64,000 nt of DNA from Nitrobium sp046350935 (GTDB lineage: Bacteria > Nitrospirota > Thermodesulfovibrionia > Thermodesulfovibrionales > Dissulfurispiraceae), in NCBI GenBank assembly GCA_046350935.1, contig JAXLZK010000003.1, positions 90,342-154,341 of the forward strand. Reading direction: 5' to 3'. Positions 28,092-38,003 of the stretch are shown here, in pieces (position 1 is the first letter of the stretch; the number at the start of each line of letters is the position of its first letter). Made by a program: the position numbers and the translations under genes. The notes under the pieces are model-generated. The model made no database searches. It saw only the letters and a program-made list of their open reading frames with translations, and was not told the origin of the DNA.

Positions 28092-30489
28092 AGAGAGCAG
28101 ATTCCGGGGAAGGGAGCGGACCCCCTCACTTTTTCTTGCGGCGCTCCTTGTCCTGGCAGGCCTGGTGTGCCCTCCGCCTGCACCGGCTGAGGGTTTCGCG
28201 GAGCCCTCTCCCGCCCCTGCTGCGGAGCAGTGGGCGCCCCTTGCCGGCATCGCTGAAGGCGGTCCGCGAAGGAAAGACCCCGGGGTCGTCCTCCTCGTCG
28301 GCCAGGGGGAGGTGCTCTACCGGGGGCGCTCGGCCTCCGTGCAGTGGAGCTGAAGGAAGATCCCCATGACCGGGGACACTCTCTTCGACGCCGCTTCCCT
28401 CACCAAGGCGGTCGCCACTACCACCGCGGTGATGCGCCTGGTCGAGCGGGGAAAGATACGCCTCGATGCCCCTGCCGCCCGGTACTGGCCCGCCTTCAAA
28501 GCCAACGGCAAGGGAGAGATCACTGTCCGCCATCTCCTCACGCACTATTCAGGGCTGCGGCCCGATCTCAGCCTGCAGCCCCGGTGGTCCGGTTACGGGA
28601 CAGCCCTGAAGAAAATCACGGCGGAGAGGCCCGTTTTCCCGCCGGGCTCTGACTTCCTCTACAGCGATATCAACTTCATCGTGCTGGGCGAACTGGTGCG
28701 GAGGGTCTCCGGCATGCCCCTCGATGCGTACTGCGCGCGCTTCATCTTCAAGCCTCTCGGCATGCGGGATACCCGCTTCAGGCCCCCGGCATCCCTGCGC
28801 CGCCGTATCGCTCCCACCCGGTACTACAACGGCCGCTTTCTGTGCGGAGAGGTGCACGATCCGACCTGTTTTGCCATGGGAGGCCTCGCGGGGCATGCGG
28901 GTCTCTTTACCACGGCGGACGATCTGTCCCTCTTCGCCCGGATGCTCCTGAACGGGGGCTCCCTGGGCGGCGTGCGGATACTGGAGCGGCGCACGGTGGA
29001 GGAGATGACCACGCCGCAGTCCCCGCAGGGAAAGAAGCGGCTTCGGGGGCTCGGGTGGGATATGGATGCCCCCTTCGCCTCCAACCGGGAGGAGCTTCTC
29101 CCGGTCGGGTCCTTCGGGCATCTTGGCTATACAGGCACCGCCCTCTGGATAGACCCGGTGACCGGAACCTATATCGTCCTCCTGACCAACCGCGTCCATC
29201 CCGATGAGAGGGGCGATGTGAAAGAGCTGAGAGCTGCGGTAAAGAAGGCAGTCTCCGACATCCTGGGGCCGCTCACGCAGGAACAGGTCCTCGAAGCGCG
29301 GCCCTCCCTGACCCGGTGGTACGAAAGGGCAGGGGAGTATCGGCTGCAGAGCAGGCGCGGTGAAAGGGTGCTGACCGGTATTGATGTGCTCAGCGCCCGG
29401 GATTTTGCCCCGCTGAGGGGCCTGCGTGTGGGGCTTATCACCAACCATACCGGGCTCGATGCGAGGGGGAGGCGCACCCTGGACCTGCTCTACAACGCTC
29501 CCGGTGTACAATTGGCAGCCCTTTTCAGCCCGGAGCACGGGCTGTACGGCACCGCGGACGAGAGGGTCGCTTCCATGAGAGAACCGGTGACGGGGCTCCC
29601 GGTGCACAGCCTTTACGGGGAGGCAAGGAGACCCGCCGGAAAGATGCTCGACGGGCTCGATGCGCTGGTGTTCGACATCCAGGATGCGGGGGTCCGCTTC
29701 TACACCTATATTACTACCATGGCGTATGCGATGGAAGCGGCTGTGCAGAAGGGGATCCCCTTCTATGTGCTCGATCGCCCCAATCCCCTCACCGCCGCGT
29801 CGGTGCAGGGGCCGGTGATGGACGGGGAGTGGAAGTCCTTTACCGGCTACTTTCCGCTCCCCTTGCGCCACGGGATGACGGTAGGCGAGCTTGCGGAGCT
29901 GTTCAACGCGGAAAATAAAATCGGCGCGGCAGTGCGCGTTATCAGGATGGAGGGGTACGACCGCGCCCTATGGTTCGATGAAACGGGGCTCCCGTGGGTG
30001 AACCCCTCCCCGAACCTGCGCAGTCTGACCGAGGCCGTCCTCTATCCGGGAGTGGCCGTGGTGGAGGGGACCAACGTAAGCGTGGGACGGGGGACCGACT
30101 CCCCTTTCGAGCTCTTCGGCGCGCCCTGGATCGATGCGGAAAGGCTCGCCGCATACCTGAACGGCAGGGCCGTTCCCGGTGTGCGCTTCGTCCCCGCTGA
30201 TTTCACCCCGGGGGGCGCCCCTTACAAGGACAGGATCTGCCACGGGGTGAGAATACTCCTCGAAGACAGGCAGACCCTCGATGCGGCGCTCCTCGGGGTA
30301 GAGATAGCAAAAGCGCTGTACCTCCTCTACCCGCGGGAGTTCCAACTCGAAAAGATAGCGGGCCTCATCGGGTCCAGACGGGTAGTGCAGGCCATACGGG
30401 AGGGGGAGGACCCTTCCTCCATCGTGCAGCAGTGGCAGGGAGGGCTCGATCGGTTCAGGAAGCTCCGCGAGAAGTACCTCCTCTATTGA
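28075..30489 (+). CDS. Serine beta-lactamase-like/NamZ (DUF1343) fusion, N-terminus with indels
   Basis: A two-domain exported protein of about 800 residues. The start at 28075 gives a signal peptide (LFLAALLVLAGLVC). The class C beta-lactamase-fold domain has SLTK (28393-28404), YSDIN and GHLGYTG, the three active-site motifs. From about 29360 a DUF1343 domain follows (LRGLRVGLITNHTGLD, FSPEHGLYG, VFDIQDAGVRFYTY). DUF1343 includes exo-beta-N-acetylmuramidase NamZ, so the fusion may process peptidoglycan fragments. Between about 28250 and 28355 four single-base indels, mainly in G runs, break the frame with net zero shift; correcting them gives LRAVELKKIPMTGDTLFDAA. They look like consensus errors. 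If real, translation could restart at 28366. Confidence 0.85.
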
Positions 30490-30843
30490 GCCGCCGCTAT
30501 TGAGCCAGGGCAAACGCATCAAAAACAGGTGGTCGGTGTGTATCCCCTTGGGATTGCTTCGCTCCGCTCGCAATGACTGTCATTGCGAAGGGTTGTACCC
30601 TGAAGCAATCTTGTTGTTTTCTCGTGCATTGTTTTTTGATGCGTTTGCCCTGTCTATTGAGCCCCGGCTTCTTGACACGCTTCTCCATACGGTATAGCAT
30701 TTTAATAACAACCACTACGTAATCCTGCAGAAGGCCTCCCTCTCTTTCGCTTCCCCGGTTTTTTTCCCCGCGCCCCCGGACACTCCACCGAAAAGCACCT
30801 GTTGTTTCCGCTGCGAACGCTATGCGCTGAAAGGAGGACTACC
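30490..30843. other. Gene-free stretch of 354 bp holding a MITE-like element
   Basis: No gene is supported. The short frames here simply cross the palindromic element at 30506-30652. The remaining sequence is the leader of the PRC-barrel gene, with AAAGGAGG just before its ATG. GGTATAGCAT at 30690-30699 could contain a -10 box. Confidence 0.55.
30506..30652. mobile_element. 147-bp MITE-like palindromic element with flanking direct repeats
   Basis: The arms CAGGGCAAACGCATCAAAAA (30506-30525) and the complementary TTTTTTGATGCGTTTGCCCTG at 30632-30652 form near-perfect 20-bp terminal inverted repeats. Inside is a second palindrome, GATTGCTTCGCTCCGCTCGC...GAAGCAATC, related to the CATTGCGAG repeats. 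CTATTGAGCC occurs at 30497-30506 and 30654-30663, flanking the element as a 10-bp target-duplication candidate; a further copy at 30483-30492 spans the preceding stop codon. There is no coding capacity, so it is non-autonomous. Confidence 0.7.
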
Positions 30844-31671
30844 ATGGCAGATTCGGGAATGCCGCGCGAAGACGAGGCGCTCCGGTTGCGGAACATCGGC
30901 TCCCTTGCGGACTCCCCCGTCGTATCCGGAGAGGGCGATGCCGGCACGGTCAGGGAGTTCTACTTTGACGACGACGTCTGGGCGATCCGGTATATCGCCG
31001 TCAATGCGGACGGATGGCTGCCGGGGAGGAAACTCCTTCTCTCCCCTTTGGCATTGAAGAGCTCCGATTGGGAGGTGCCGAAGCTCGCCGTTCCGTTCAC
31101 CAGGGCTGAGCTGAAGGCTACCCCTGCGATCGGCCTCGACGCCCCCGTCACCCGGCGCCACCAGATAGACCTGTACGTGTATTACGGGTGGCTCCCCTAC
31201 TGGCTTGAGGCGGAGTACTATAACGTATCTCCCCCTCCCGCGCAGGTGGAGTCGCAGCAGAGCCCCGACGAGGAGCAGGCTGCAGACCCGCATCTTTTCG
31301 GCTCGCAGGAGATGATCGAGTTTCGTATCGAGGCCCTCGACGGCGACGTGGGGCATATCGAGGACTTCATCATGGATGAGGACGACTGGATCATCCATTA
31401 TCTCGTCGTCGCGCTGGACGATCCGAACCCCGAGGTCGAGAGCCCCAAAAGTGTGCTGATCTCCACCGAATGGATACAGAAGGCGGTGCGGAGCGAAGAG
31501 AGGATCTATGTCAATCTCGACAGGGAGAGGGTGGCGAGCAGTCCGGTGTACGATCCTGCGCTCCCCATCACCAGGGAGTTCGAGCTCGAGATCTACGACC
31601 ATTACGGCAGACCCCGCTACTGGGTCGAGGGCGCCGATACCGAGGAAGAGGATATGCGGTCTCTGAGCTAG
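30844..31671 (+). CDS. Tandem PRC-barrel domain protein
   Basis: A 275-residue soluble protein with two PRC-barrel-like repeats (about residues 15-110 and 155-250). Each has the acidic core (GTVREFYFDDDVWAIRYIAV; GHIEDFIMDEDDWIIHYLVV), a KSVLIS/KLLLSPLAL strand, and a terminal REFELEIYDHYGRPRYW-like box. PRC-barrels occur in photosynthetic reaction centre H subunits and in RimM. Soluble double-barrel proteins of this kind are of unknown function and often linked to stress. The start has a perfect AAAGGAGG. It stands alone, convergent with the phosphate transporter operon. Confidence 0.85.
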   Translation: MADSGMPREDEALRLRNIGSLADSPVVSGEGDAGTVREFYFDDDVWAIRYIAVNADGWLPGRKLLLSPLALKSSDWEVPKLAVPFTRAELKATPAIGLDAPVTRRHQIDLYVYYGWLPYWLEAEYYNVSPPPAQVESQQSPDEEQAADPHLFGSQEMIEFRIEALDGDVGHIEDFIMDEDDWIIHYLVVALDDPNPEVESPKSVLISTEWIQKAVRSEERIYVNLDRERVASSPVYDPALPITREFELEIYDHYGRPRYWVEGADTEEEDMRSLS

Positions 31672-31785
31672 GGTAGGGGCTCGCAGACCCTGATCGGAAG
31701 GGCAGGACAAGGCTTTCTCCGAATTCAACCACCATAAGGACCGAAAGGCCCCCGTTAGAGGAACGGCTTTGGAAGGTGCGGACGG

Positions 31786-32778
31786 TCAGACCAGATACTG
31801 GCCCACCGAGCAGATGCCCCAGGCGAGCCCGACGCACGCGGGGATTGTCAGCACCCACGCCATGACGATATTGCCCCCCACACCCCACCGTACTGCGGAA
31901 AATCTTTTCGATGCCCCCACTCCCATGATGGTGGAAGAGATGACGTGGGTCGTCGAAAGGGGGAGGCCGATCCGGGAGGCGATTTCTATGAGGGAGGCCG
32001 ACGCTGTTTCGGCGGCGAAGCCATGGATGGGCTTCAGGCTCACGAGGCGGGCGCCGAGGGTCTTGATGATTCTCCAGCCTCCGAAGGCGGTGCCCATCGC
32101 CATTGCCACGGCGCAGATGACGATGACCCAGAGCGGAACGGTAAAGCTGTTCAGTTTGTAGTAGCTTACAAGGGCCATGGAGATGATTCCCATCGTCTTC
32201 TGGGCATCGTTGCTGCCGTGGCTGAAGGCCATGTATGCTGCGGAGATCACCTGCATCCTGTTGAAAATGCTGTTGACTGTTGCGGGAGCAGTGTTCCGGA
32301 AGAGCATGATGAGAAACTGCATCAGGAAGTAGCCGAGGACAAAGGCGAGGATAGGGGAGAGGATAAGGCCCAGGAATACTTTGTATACGCCCGTCTTGAT
32401 GATGACCGACACGCCCGAGGTTGCAATGGCGGCTCCCACAATGCTGGAGAGGATGGCGTGGCTGGAGGAGGTGGGGAGTCCCAGATACCAGGTGATGAGG
32501 TCCCAGATTATGGCGGAGAGGAGGGCTGAAATGACGGTAAGCTGGGTGATGCCGGCAGATTCCACGATGCCCGCCCCCACTGTTTTCGCCACCGCCGTGC
32601 CCGACAGGGCTCCCGCCAGGTTGAGGCCGGCGGCCATTATCACCGCTGCACGCGGGGAGAGGACGCGGGTGGAGACGGAGGTGGCGATGGCGTTGGCGGT
32701 ATCGTGGAAGCCGTTTATGAAATCGAAGACGACGGCGAGGACGATGACGCCTAGGAGAAGGAAGTAGGAATCATGCAT
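31786..32778 (-). CDS. Inorganic phosphate transporter, Pit family
   Basis: A 330-residue integral membrane permease with about ten helices, which takes up phosphate with a cation. The PiT signatures appear twice: DFINGFHDTANAIATSVSTRVL near the N-terminus (GFHDTANA) and HGSNDAQKTMGIISMAL in the second half. The start overlaps the DUF47 stop by 8 bp. The DUF47-Pit pair is a widely conserved operon in which the PhoU-like partner is thought to control the permease. Confidence 0.95.
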   Translation of the reverse strand: MHDSYFLLLGVIVLAVVFDFINGFHDTANAIATSVSTRVLSPRAAVIMAAGLNLAGALSGTAVAKTVGAGIVESAGITQLTVISALLSAIIWDLITWYLGLPTSSSHAILSSIVGAAIATSGVSVIIKTGVYKVFLGLILSPILAFVLGYFLMQFLIMLFRNTAPATVNSIFNRMQVISAAYMAFSHGSNDAQKTMGIISMALVSYYKLNSFTVPLWVIVICAVAMAMGTAFGGWRIIKTLGARLVSLKPIHGFAAETASASLIEIASRIGLPLSTTHVISSTIMGVGASKRFSAVRWGVGGNIVMAWVLTIPACVGLAWGICSVGQYLV

Positions 32779-33391
32779 GTTTGAGAACGATGGCTTCGAT
32801 GATATTGGCTACGTCCTCGCAGCGGTCCGAGGCGTCTTCGAGGATCTCGTAGATCTCCTTCCATTTGATGATGAAAATAGGGTCGTTCGTCTCGTCGAAC
32901 AGCTTGCCCAGCGCATCCCTGAAGTCCCTGTCGATCCGGTTCTCGAGCCGGTTGATCTCGATGCAGAGCTCCTGGACGTGCGGGTAGTTCTTTTCCTTAA
33001 GCTTCCGTATGGTCTTGTTGATGACCTCGGTGGTCAGGAGGAGGTCCTTCGACATCGAGACCGCTTCCGGCGTCGCCTTCCGGATCCTGAAGACGGTCAT
33101 CCTGTCCACTGCGCTCCAGATGAGGTCGATGACATCGTCCAGCCGCGATGCAAGCGCATAGAGGTCCTCCCGGTCGATGGGGGTAATGAAGGTCTTGTTG
33201 AGCTTCTTCATGATGTCGTGGGTCAGCATGTCGCCTTCCTGCTCCACCTCGTAGATTTCCTTGGCAAGCGCCTCCATTCCCTCGCCTCCGCTTTCCATCA
33301 GGGATACAAGGAGGGTTGCGCCGCGGGTAACGTTCGAGGCAACTCTATCGAAGAGCTCGAAAAAATCTATTTCTTTGGGAAAGAGTTTCAT
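32771..33391 (-). CDS. DUF47 family PhoU-like phosphate transport regulator
   Basis: A 206-residue all-helical protein. Family features are the start MKLFPKEIDFFELFDRVASN, the metal-binding-type stretches EQEGDMLTHDIMKKLNKTFITP and DREDLYALASRLDDVIDLI, and the C-terminal KEIYEILEDASDRCEDVANI. I chose the ATG at 33391 to match the usual family N-terminus; an ATG at 33415 would add eight residues. It precedes and overlaps the Pit permease gene, which it probably regulates. Confidence 0.93.
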   Translation of the reverse strand: MKLFPKEIDFFELFDRVASNVTRGATLLVSLMESGGEGMEALAKEIYEVEQEGDMLTHDIMKKLNKTFITPIDREDLYALASRLDDVIDLIWSAVDRMTVFRIRKATPEAVSMSKDLLLTTEVINKTIRKLKEKNYPHVQELCIEINRLENRIDRDFRDALGKLFDETNDPIFIIKWKEIYEILEDASDRCEDVANIIEAIVLKHA

Positions 33392-33517
33392 AAAGAGCCG
33401 GTTGTCCGTTAGCATAAAAAAATCGGAAACATGAAGTCAAACGAAAATTGGCGGCCGGTATCCGGACTGTTGAAAACTAAGGATAAAGTGTATGCACCCG
33501 GCAGAGGGAATCGTACG

Positions 33518-34516
33518 TCACAGAAAAAGCGGAACTTTTTTCCGTTCCAGCACGGCCCTGGCTGCCTCGATGTCCCGCCTGATATGCTCCTGAAGCTCCG
33601 GAACGCCTGAAAATTTCTTCTCGTCGCGTATTCTGTCGACAAAGTGCAGACGCAGCGTCTCCCCCACGATGCCCCTGTTGAAGTCGAAGAGATGCACCTC
33701 GTAGCTCATTACTCCATCGGGGAAGGTCGGGTTCTTCCCGATGTTGGCGACGCCGTCGAAGACCTCGACACGGGGCGGCGCATGCCGTGAGGCGGCGGAG
33801 GCGGAGCGGCGGTGCGGGCCCTCCTTCAGGGATGCCCGCACCGCATAGACCCCCTCCCGCGGGATAAGCTCGTGGGCGGTGCTCAGGTTCGCGGTGGGAG
33901 TACGGAGCAGCGGACCGCCCCTGCCTGCGCCTTTCACCACGTCCCCTTCGATGTGGTACGCCCTCCCCAGCATGCATGCCGCCTCGCAGACGCGCCCCCG
34001 CAGGAGGGCGCTCCGCACCCTGCTGCTGCTCACTTTCTCCCCGTTCACCTGCGCATAGCGCACGACGCTCACTTTGAACCCGTACTTTTTCCCGCGGGCC
34101 CGGAGCATGGCGGTGGTCCCCTTCTTCCCCTTGCCGAAAGAGTAGCTGTGCCCCACGATCACCCAGTGCGCTCCGATCTTTTCCACGAGGACCTCCCTGA
34201 TGAAGTCGTCGGGCGTCAGGTGCGAAAAGCTCTTGTCGAAAGTGATGCAGATGAGGACCTCGATTCCCATCCGGGCGATCAGCTCCCGCTTCTCTTCCTG
34301 GGTGGTGATCATCTTCAATCCCCTCTCCGGGGCAAGGACCCTCACCGGATGCGGAGAGAAGGTGACGGCGATGGGGGTGCCGTTGATCTCCGCGGCCTTT
34401 TCCGCAACCCTGCGGAACACCTTCTGATGCCCCCGGTGGACCCCGTCGAAATTCCCGATGGTGACTACGGGATTCGGGTAGTGCAGCTTCGAGGTGAGCC
34501 GTTCAATGATCTCCAT
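33518..34516 (-). CDS. ribF: Bifunctional riboflavin kinase/FAD synthetase
   Basis: Makes FMN and FAD from riboflavin. The N-terminal adenylyltransferase domain has GNFDGVHRGHQ (residues 21-31) and the late SSSRVRSALLRG. The C-terminal kinase domain has GDVVKGAGRGGPLLRTPTAN and ANIGKNPTF. At 332 residues it is slightly longer than typical because of a Ser/Arg/His-rich insert (PHRRSASAASRHAPPRVEV) inside the kinase domain. It overlaps coaE by 14 bp; with mutS the three genes form a packed operon, two of them for nucleotide cofactors. Confidence 0.96.
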   Translation of the reverse strand: MEIIERLTSKLHYPNPVVTIGNFDGVHRGHQKVFRRVAEKAAEINGTPIAVTFSPHPVRVLAPERGLKMITTQEEKRELIARMGIEVLICITFDKSFSHLTPDDFIREVLVEKIGAHWVIVGHSYSFGKGKKGTTAMLRARGKKYGFKVSVVRYAQVNGEKVSSSRVRSALLRGRVCEAACMLGRAYHIEGDVVKGAGRGGPLLRTPTANLSTAHELIPREGVYAVRASLKEGPHRRSASAASRHAPPRVEVFDGVANIGKNPTFPDGVMSYEVHLFDFNRGIVGETLRLHFVDRIRDEKKFSGVPELQEHIRRDIEAARAVLERKKVPLFL

Positions 34517-35168
34517 TGTCCCTTCCCGGCGGGGCGCTCCTCTCCCGCGCTCCTTTGCTGTCCGCCTGGGCCGCTAATTCCCCAAAGACATACTCCACCT
34601 GTTTTCGGGTATCGCCCGGAGTGCGGCTGTTGTCGATCGTATAGTCGGACTTCTCCCGTTTCATGCCGATGGGAAACTGGCTTTGCAGCCGCCTCCGCGC
34701 CTCCTCCTCGGATATGCCCTTCGCGGTGAGGCGCCGTACGGCGGTCTCTTCGGACGTGAACACCGTTACGATCCTGTCGAACCTGTTCTGGTATCCGCGC
34801 TCGAAGAGCACCGGGGCCTCCACGATCACCACGCGTGCGCCGCCGGCGGCCAACGATCCGACTTCCTCTTCGACCCGGGCGAAAACACGGGGATGCAGGA
34901 TATTTTCGAGGCTGATCCTGAGCGGGGGATGCTCGAACACAAGGGCGGCGAGCGCCCCCTTGTCGAGGACCCCTCCTTCCGTAATCTCCTCGCCGAAGGC
35001 CTTTTTTAGCTCATAGAGGACGGCAGGGTCGGAGAAGAGCTCCCGCACGATAGCGTCCGTGTCGATGGTCGCAGCTCCCAGCTCCCTGAACATGCGGGCC
35101 ACCGTGCTCTTCCCCATCCCGAAATTCCCCGTGAGGCCGACAATCAGTATCCTCTTTTCTTGTTCCAT
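34503..35168 (-). CDS. coaE: Dephospho-CoA kinase
   Basis: Phosphorylates dephospho-CoA in the last step of CoA synthesis. The P-loop is GLTGNFGMGKST (residues 11-22), followed by DTDAIVRELF and the lid/CoA region HPRVFARVEEEV, VEAPVLFERGY. The length of 221 residues includes a charged C-terminal tail that overlaps ribF. Its ATG overlaps the mutS stop by one base (TGATG), indicating translational coupling. Confidence 0.96.
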   Translation of the reverse strand: MEQEKRILIVGLTGNFGMGKSTVARMFRELGAATIDTDAIVRELFSDPAVLYELKKAFGEEITEGGVLDKGALAALVFEHPPLRISLENILHPRVFARVEEEVGSLAAGGARVVIVEAPVLFERGYQNRFDRIVTVFTSEETAVRRLTAKGISEEEARRRLQSQFPIGMKREKSDYTIDNSRTPGDTRKQVEYVFGELAAQADSKGARERSAPPGRDNGDH

Positions 35169-37735
35169 CAGGAGCGGCCTTCCGCCTTTGCCCGCAATTC
35201 GGCAATCTTTCGCAGCGCCTTCTGCGGAGTGAGGGATTCCATGTCGATGTTCAGCAGCTCCGCGGCAAAGGCGTCGGTGCCGGAGAAGAGGTCCAGCTGC
35301 GCGACGCGGGGGGACAGGGACTGCACTTCCTTCCTTTCGAGCTTGTCCAGCACGACTTTCGCCCTCTCGATGACCGTCTCGGGGAGGCCGGCCAGGCGTG
35401 CGACCTGGATGCCGTAGCTTTTATCCGCCGGCCCTCGTTCGATCTTCCTCAGAAAGATGACCTCGTCTCCCCACTCCTTCACCACCACATTATAATTCCT
35501 GACTCCCTCCAGGGCGACGGCGAGGTCCGTCAGCTCATTGTAGTGGGTGGCAAAAAGAGTGCGCGCCTGCACCGTGTTCGCAAGGAACTCGGCGACCGCC
35601 CACGCGATGCTGATCCCGTCGAAGGTGCTCGTCCCCCTGCCCACCTCGTCGAGCAGGATCAGCCCCCTGCGCGTCGCATTGTTCAGGATGGTGGCGGTCT
35701 CGATCATTTCGACCATGAAGGTGCTGTGGCCGCGGGTGATGAAATCCGCTGCGCCGATGCGGGTGAAAATCCGGTCCACGATCCCGATGGTCGCGGCGGC
35801 TGCCGGGACGAAAGAGCCGATCTGCGCCATCAGTACGATCAGGGCGATCTGCCGCATGTACGTGGATTTGCCCGCCATATTGGGGCCGGTGATCATCAGC
35901 AGTCTGTTGTCCCCGCAATCCAGATGGGCGCTGTTGGGAATGAACCTCTCGTCCATGGAGGCGACGGCATGCGTGGTGATGAGCCTTTCGACCACGGGAT
36001 GCCTGCCGTCCCGTATTTCGATGACGTCGTCCCCGGTGACGACAGGGCGCACATAGTCGTACCGTTTTGCGACGGTGGCGAGCGAGAGCAGGAAATCGAT
36101 TGCGGCGATCTGCAACGAGGTGTTCAGGAGCGGGGGGGCGAACTTCACCATCTTTTCGAGGACACCCTGGAACAGTTCGTATTCGAGCTCCCTGAGCCTG
36201 TCTTCCGCCCCGAGGACCTTTGCCTCGTACTCCTTCAGATCGGGGGTGATGAACCTCTCGCCGTTTGCAAGCGTTTGCTTCCTGAGGTAATCGGGGGGGA
36301 CGAGAGAGAGGTTCGCCTTGGTGATCTCGATATAGTAGCCGAATACCTTGTTAAACCCCACTTTCAGGGAGGAGATGCCTGTCCTCTGTCTCTCCTCGGC
36401 CTCGAGGCGGGCGATGAAGTCCTTGCCGCTCGTCGAAATGTCCCTGAGCTCGTCGACCTCCCTGTTGTATCCCTTGCGGATGAGCCCGCCTTCGCGCGGG
36501 TTCGCCGGAGGGTTCTCCGCGATGCCGAAGGCGACGAGGTCCCCGAGTTCCGCGAAATCGGAGATCCCCTTCCCGATCTCCCTGATGTAGGCATCCGCGG
36601 AGGACAGAAGGCATTTCCTGATGGAGGGCAGATGATCGATGGAGCTTTTCAGGGCGACACAGTCGCGGGGTCCCGCCGTCTTTGCGATTACCCGCGCCGT
36701 GAGCCTGTCGAGGTCCTGGATCTTCCGGAGAGAGGTCCTCAGCTCCTCCGTCAGCTCGTAATCTTCGATGACGGCGCCGACCGCCTCCTGCCTTTTCCTG
36801 ATTTCCTCCACGGTGACAAGGGGCTTGGTAAGGGCGCTGCGCAGGAAGCGCCCTCCCATGGGAGTGAGCGTCTCGTCGAGCACCCAGAGGAGGGTCCCCT
36901 CCACGGAGCCGTCCCTGAGATTATGGAGCAGCTCAAGGTTCCTCTTGGTCACGGCGTCGAGGAACATGCAGGAGGAGGGGTTCAAAACCGAAATCTTTTT
37001 GAAAGGCAGAATCTTTTGCGTTTCCTCCAGGTAGGAGATGAGCGCTCCGGCCGCTGCAACCGCCGCATCCATGCCTCCGCACCCGTACCCGTCGAGTGAG
37101 GAGACCCTGAAATAGCGAAGCAGGGTCTTGTAGGCTTCCGTATGGTCGAAATACCAGTCGTCGTAGGGTGAAACGAAGGACCCCTTGAGGATTTCCCGGT
37201 AATGGAGATTGTCCTGCATGCTTGCCGGGCAGAGGATCTCCCGGGGCTCGCACCTCCCGATCTCGTCCTCCACCGGCTTGTCCGTTTCGTAGAGGGTGAA
37301 CTCTCCGGTGGAGAGATCGGCGACCGCGATGCCGCACCGGTTCTGATAGGGGAAAATGCTCATGATATACGCATTCTCCTTGGGCTGGTCCGGCGTGTGG
37401 GTGCCGGGGGTGATTACCCGCACCACTTCCCTCTGGACGATGCCCTTTGCGAGCTTCGGGTCTTCCACCTGTTCGCAGAGGGCGACCTTGAGTCCTGCCT
37501 TGATGAGTTTGGAGACATACGCGTCGACGGAAAAATAGGGGACCCCGCACATCGGGGTGGGATCGTCCTTCCCCTTGTCCCTCGTGGTGAGGGCGATCTG
37601 GAGCGTGCGGGAAGCGATTTTTGCGTCCTCGCCGAACATCTCGTAAAAATCGCCCAGCCTGAAGAGCACGATGGTGTCGTGGTACTTCTCTTTTATGCTG
37701 AAGTACTGCTTCATCAAGGGCGTCGGTTCCGACAC
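35168..37735 (-). CDS. mutS: DNA mismatch repair protein MutS
   Basis: Mismatch-recognition ATPase of 855 residues. The N-terminal mismatch domain holds the Phe-x-Glu motif in RLGDFYEMFGEDA (residues about 36-48). The C-terminal ATPase has Walker A GPNMAGKSTYMRQ (about residue 622), DEVGRGTSTFDG and the ATHYNEL motif. The GTG start at 37735 has AGAGGTG upstream. First gene of mutS-coaE-ribF. No mutL is in the window. Confidence 0.98.
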   Translation of the reverse strand: MSEPTPLMKQYFSIKEKYHDTIVLFRLGDFYEMFGEDAKIASRTLQIALTTRDKGKDDPTPMCGVPYFSVDAYVSKLIKAGLKVALCEQVEDPKLAKGIVQREVVRVITPGTHTPDQPKENAYIMSIFPYQNRCGIAVADLSTGEFTLYETDKPVEDEIGRCEPREILCPASMQDNLHYREILKGSFVSPYDDWYFDHTEAYKTLLRYFRVSSLDGYGCGGMDAAVAAAGALISYLEETQKILPFKKISVLNPSSCMFLDAVTKRNLELLHNLRDGSVEGTLLWVLDETLTPMGGRFLRSALTKPLVTVEEIRKRQEAVGAVIEDYELTEELRTSLRKIQDLDRLTARVIAKTAGPRDCVALKSSIDHLPSIRKCLLSSADAYIREIGKGISDFAELGDLVAFGIAENPPANPREGGLIRKGYNREVDELRDISTSGKDFIARLEAEERQRTGISSLKVGFNKVFGYYIEITKANLSLVPPDYLRKQTLANGERFITPDLKEYEAKVLGAEDRLRELEYELFQGVLEKMVKFAPPLLNTSLQIAAIDFLLSLATVAKRYDYVRPVVTGDDVIEIRDGRHPVVERLITTHAVASMDERFIPNSAHLDCGDNRLLMITGPNMAGKSTYMRQIALIVLMAQIGSFVPAAAATIGIVDRIFTRIGAADFITRGHSTFMVEMIETATILNNATRRGLILLDEVGRGTSTFDGISIAWAVAEFLANTVQARTLFATHYNELTDLAVALEGVRNYNVVVKEWGDEVIFLRKIERGPADKSYGIQVARLAGLPETVIERAKVVLDKLERKEVQSLSPRVAQLDLFSGTDAFAAELLNIDMESLTPQKALRKIAELRAKAEGRS

Positions 37736-37973
37736 GTTTTCACCTCTTGTCTTGTTTCATGCTGTGCGCTTGGGGGCATGGGCCGTGGGAAGGCTGAAAG
37801 CGCCTTTCGCCCGGTCGCGCTGCGAAGACAGCCTGCTACACACCCTAAATTATACTACAGACCGCCGAATGATTTGAAATTCCGCGGGAAATGGCTCTCC
37901 TGCTCTTTCGGAGCACTACGGAGAGGCCTTTTTGCACTCAGGGGGCCCGCAAAAGCAAAAAATTCGGGGTTTC

Positions 37974-37982
37974 TGGTACAAT
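37974..37982 (+). promoter_or_regulatory. Extended -10 promoter of HDOD gene
   Basis: TGGTACAAT lies 21 nt before the ATG at 38004, leaving a leader of about 15 nt. The 268-bp gap between divergent mutS and this gene shows no other clear signal. Confidence 0.45.
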
Positions 37983-38003
37983 AGCGGCAATTTTGCGGGG
38001 GCT

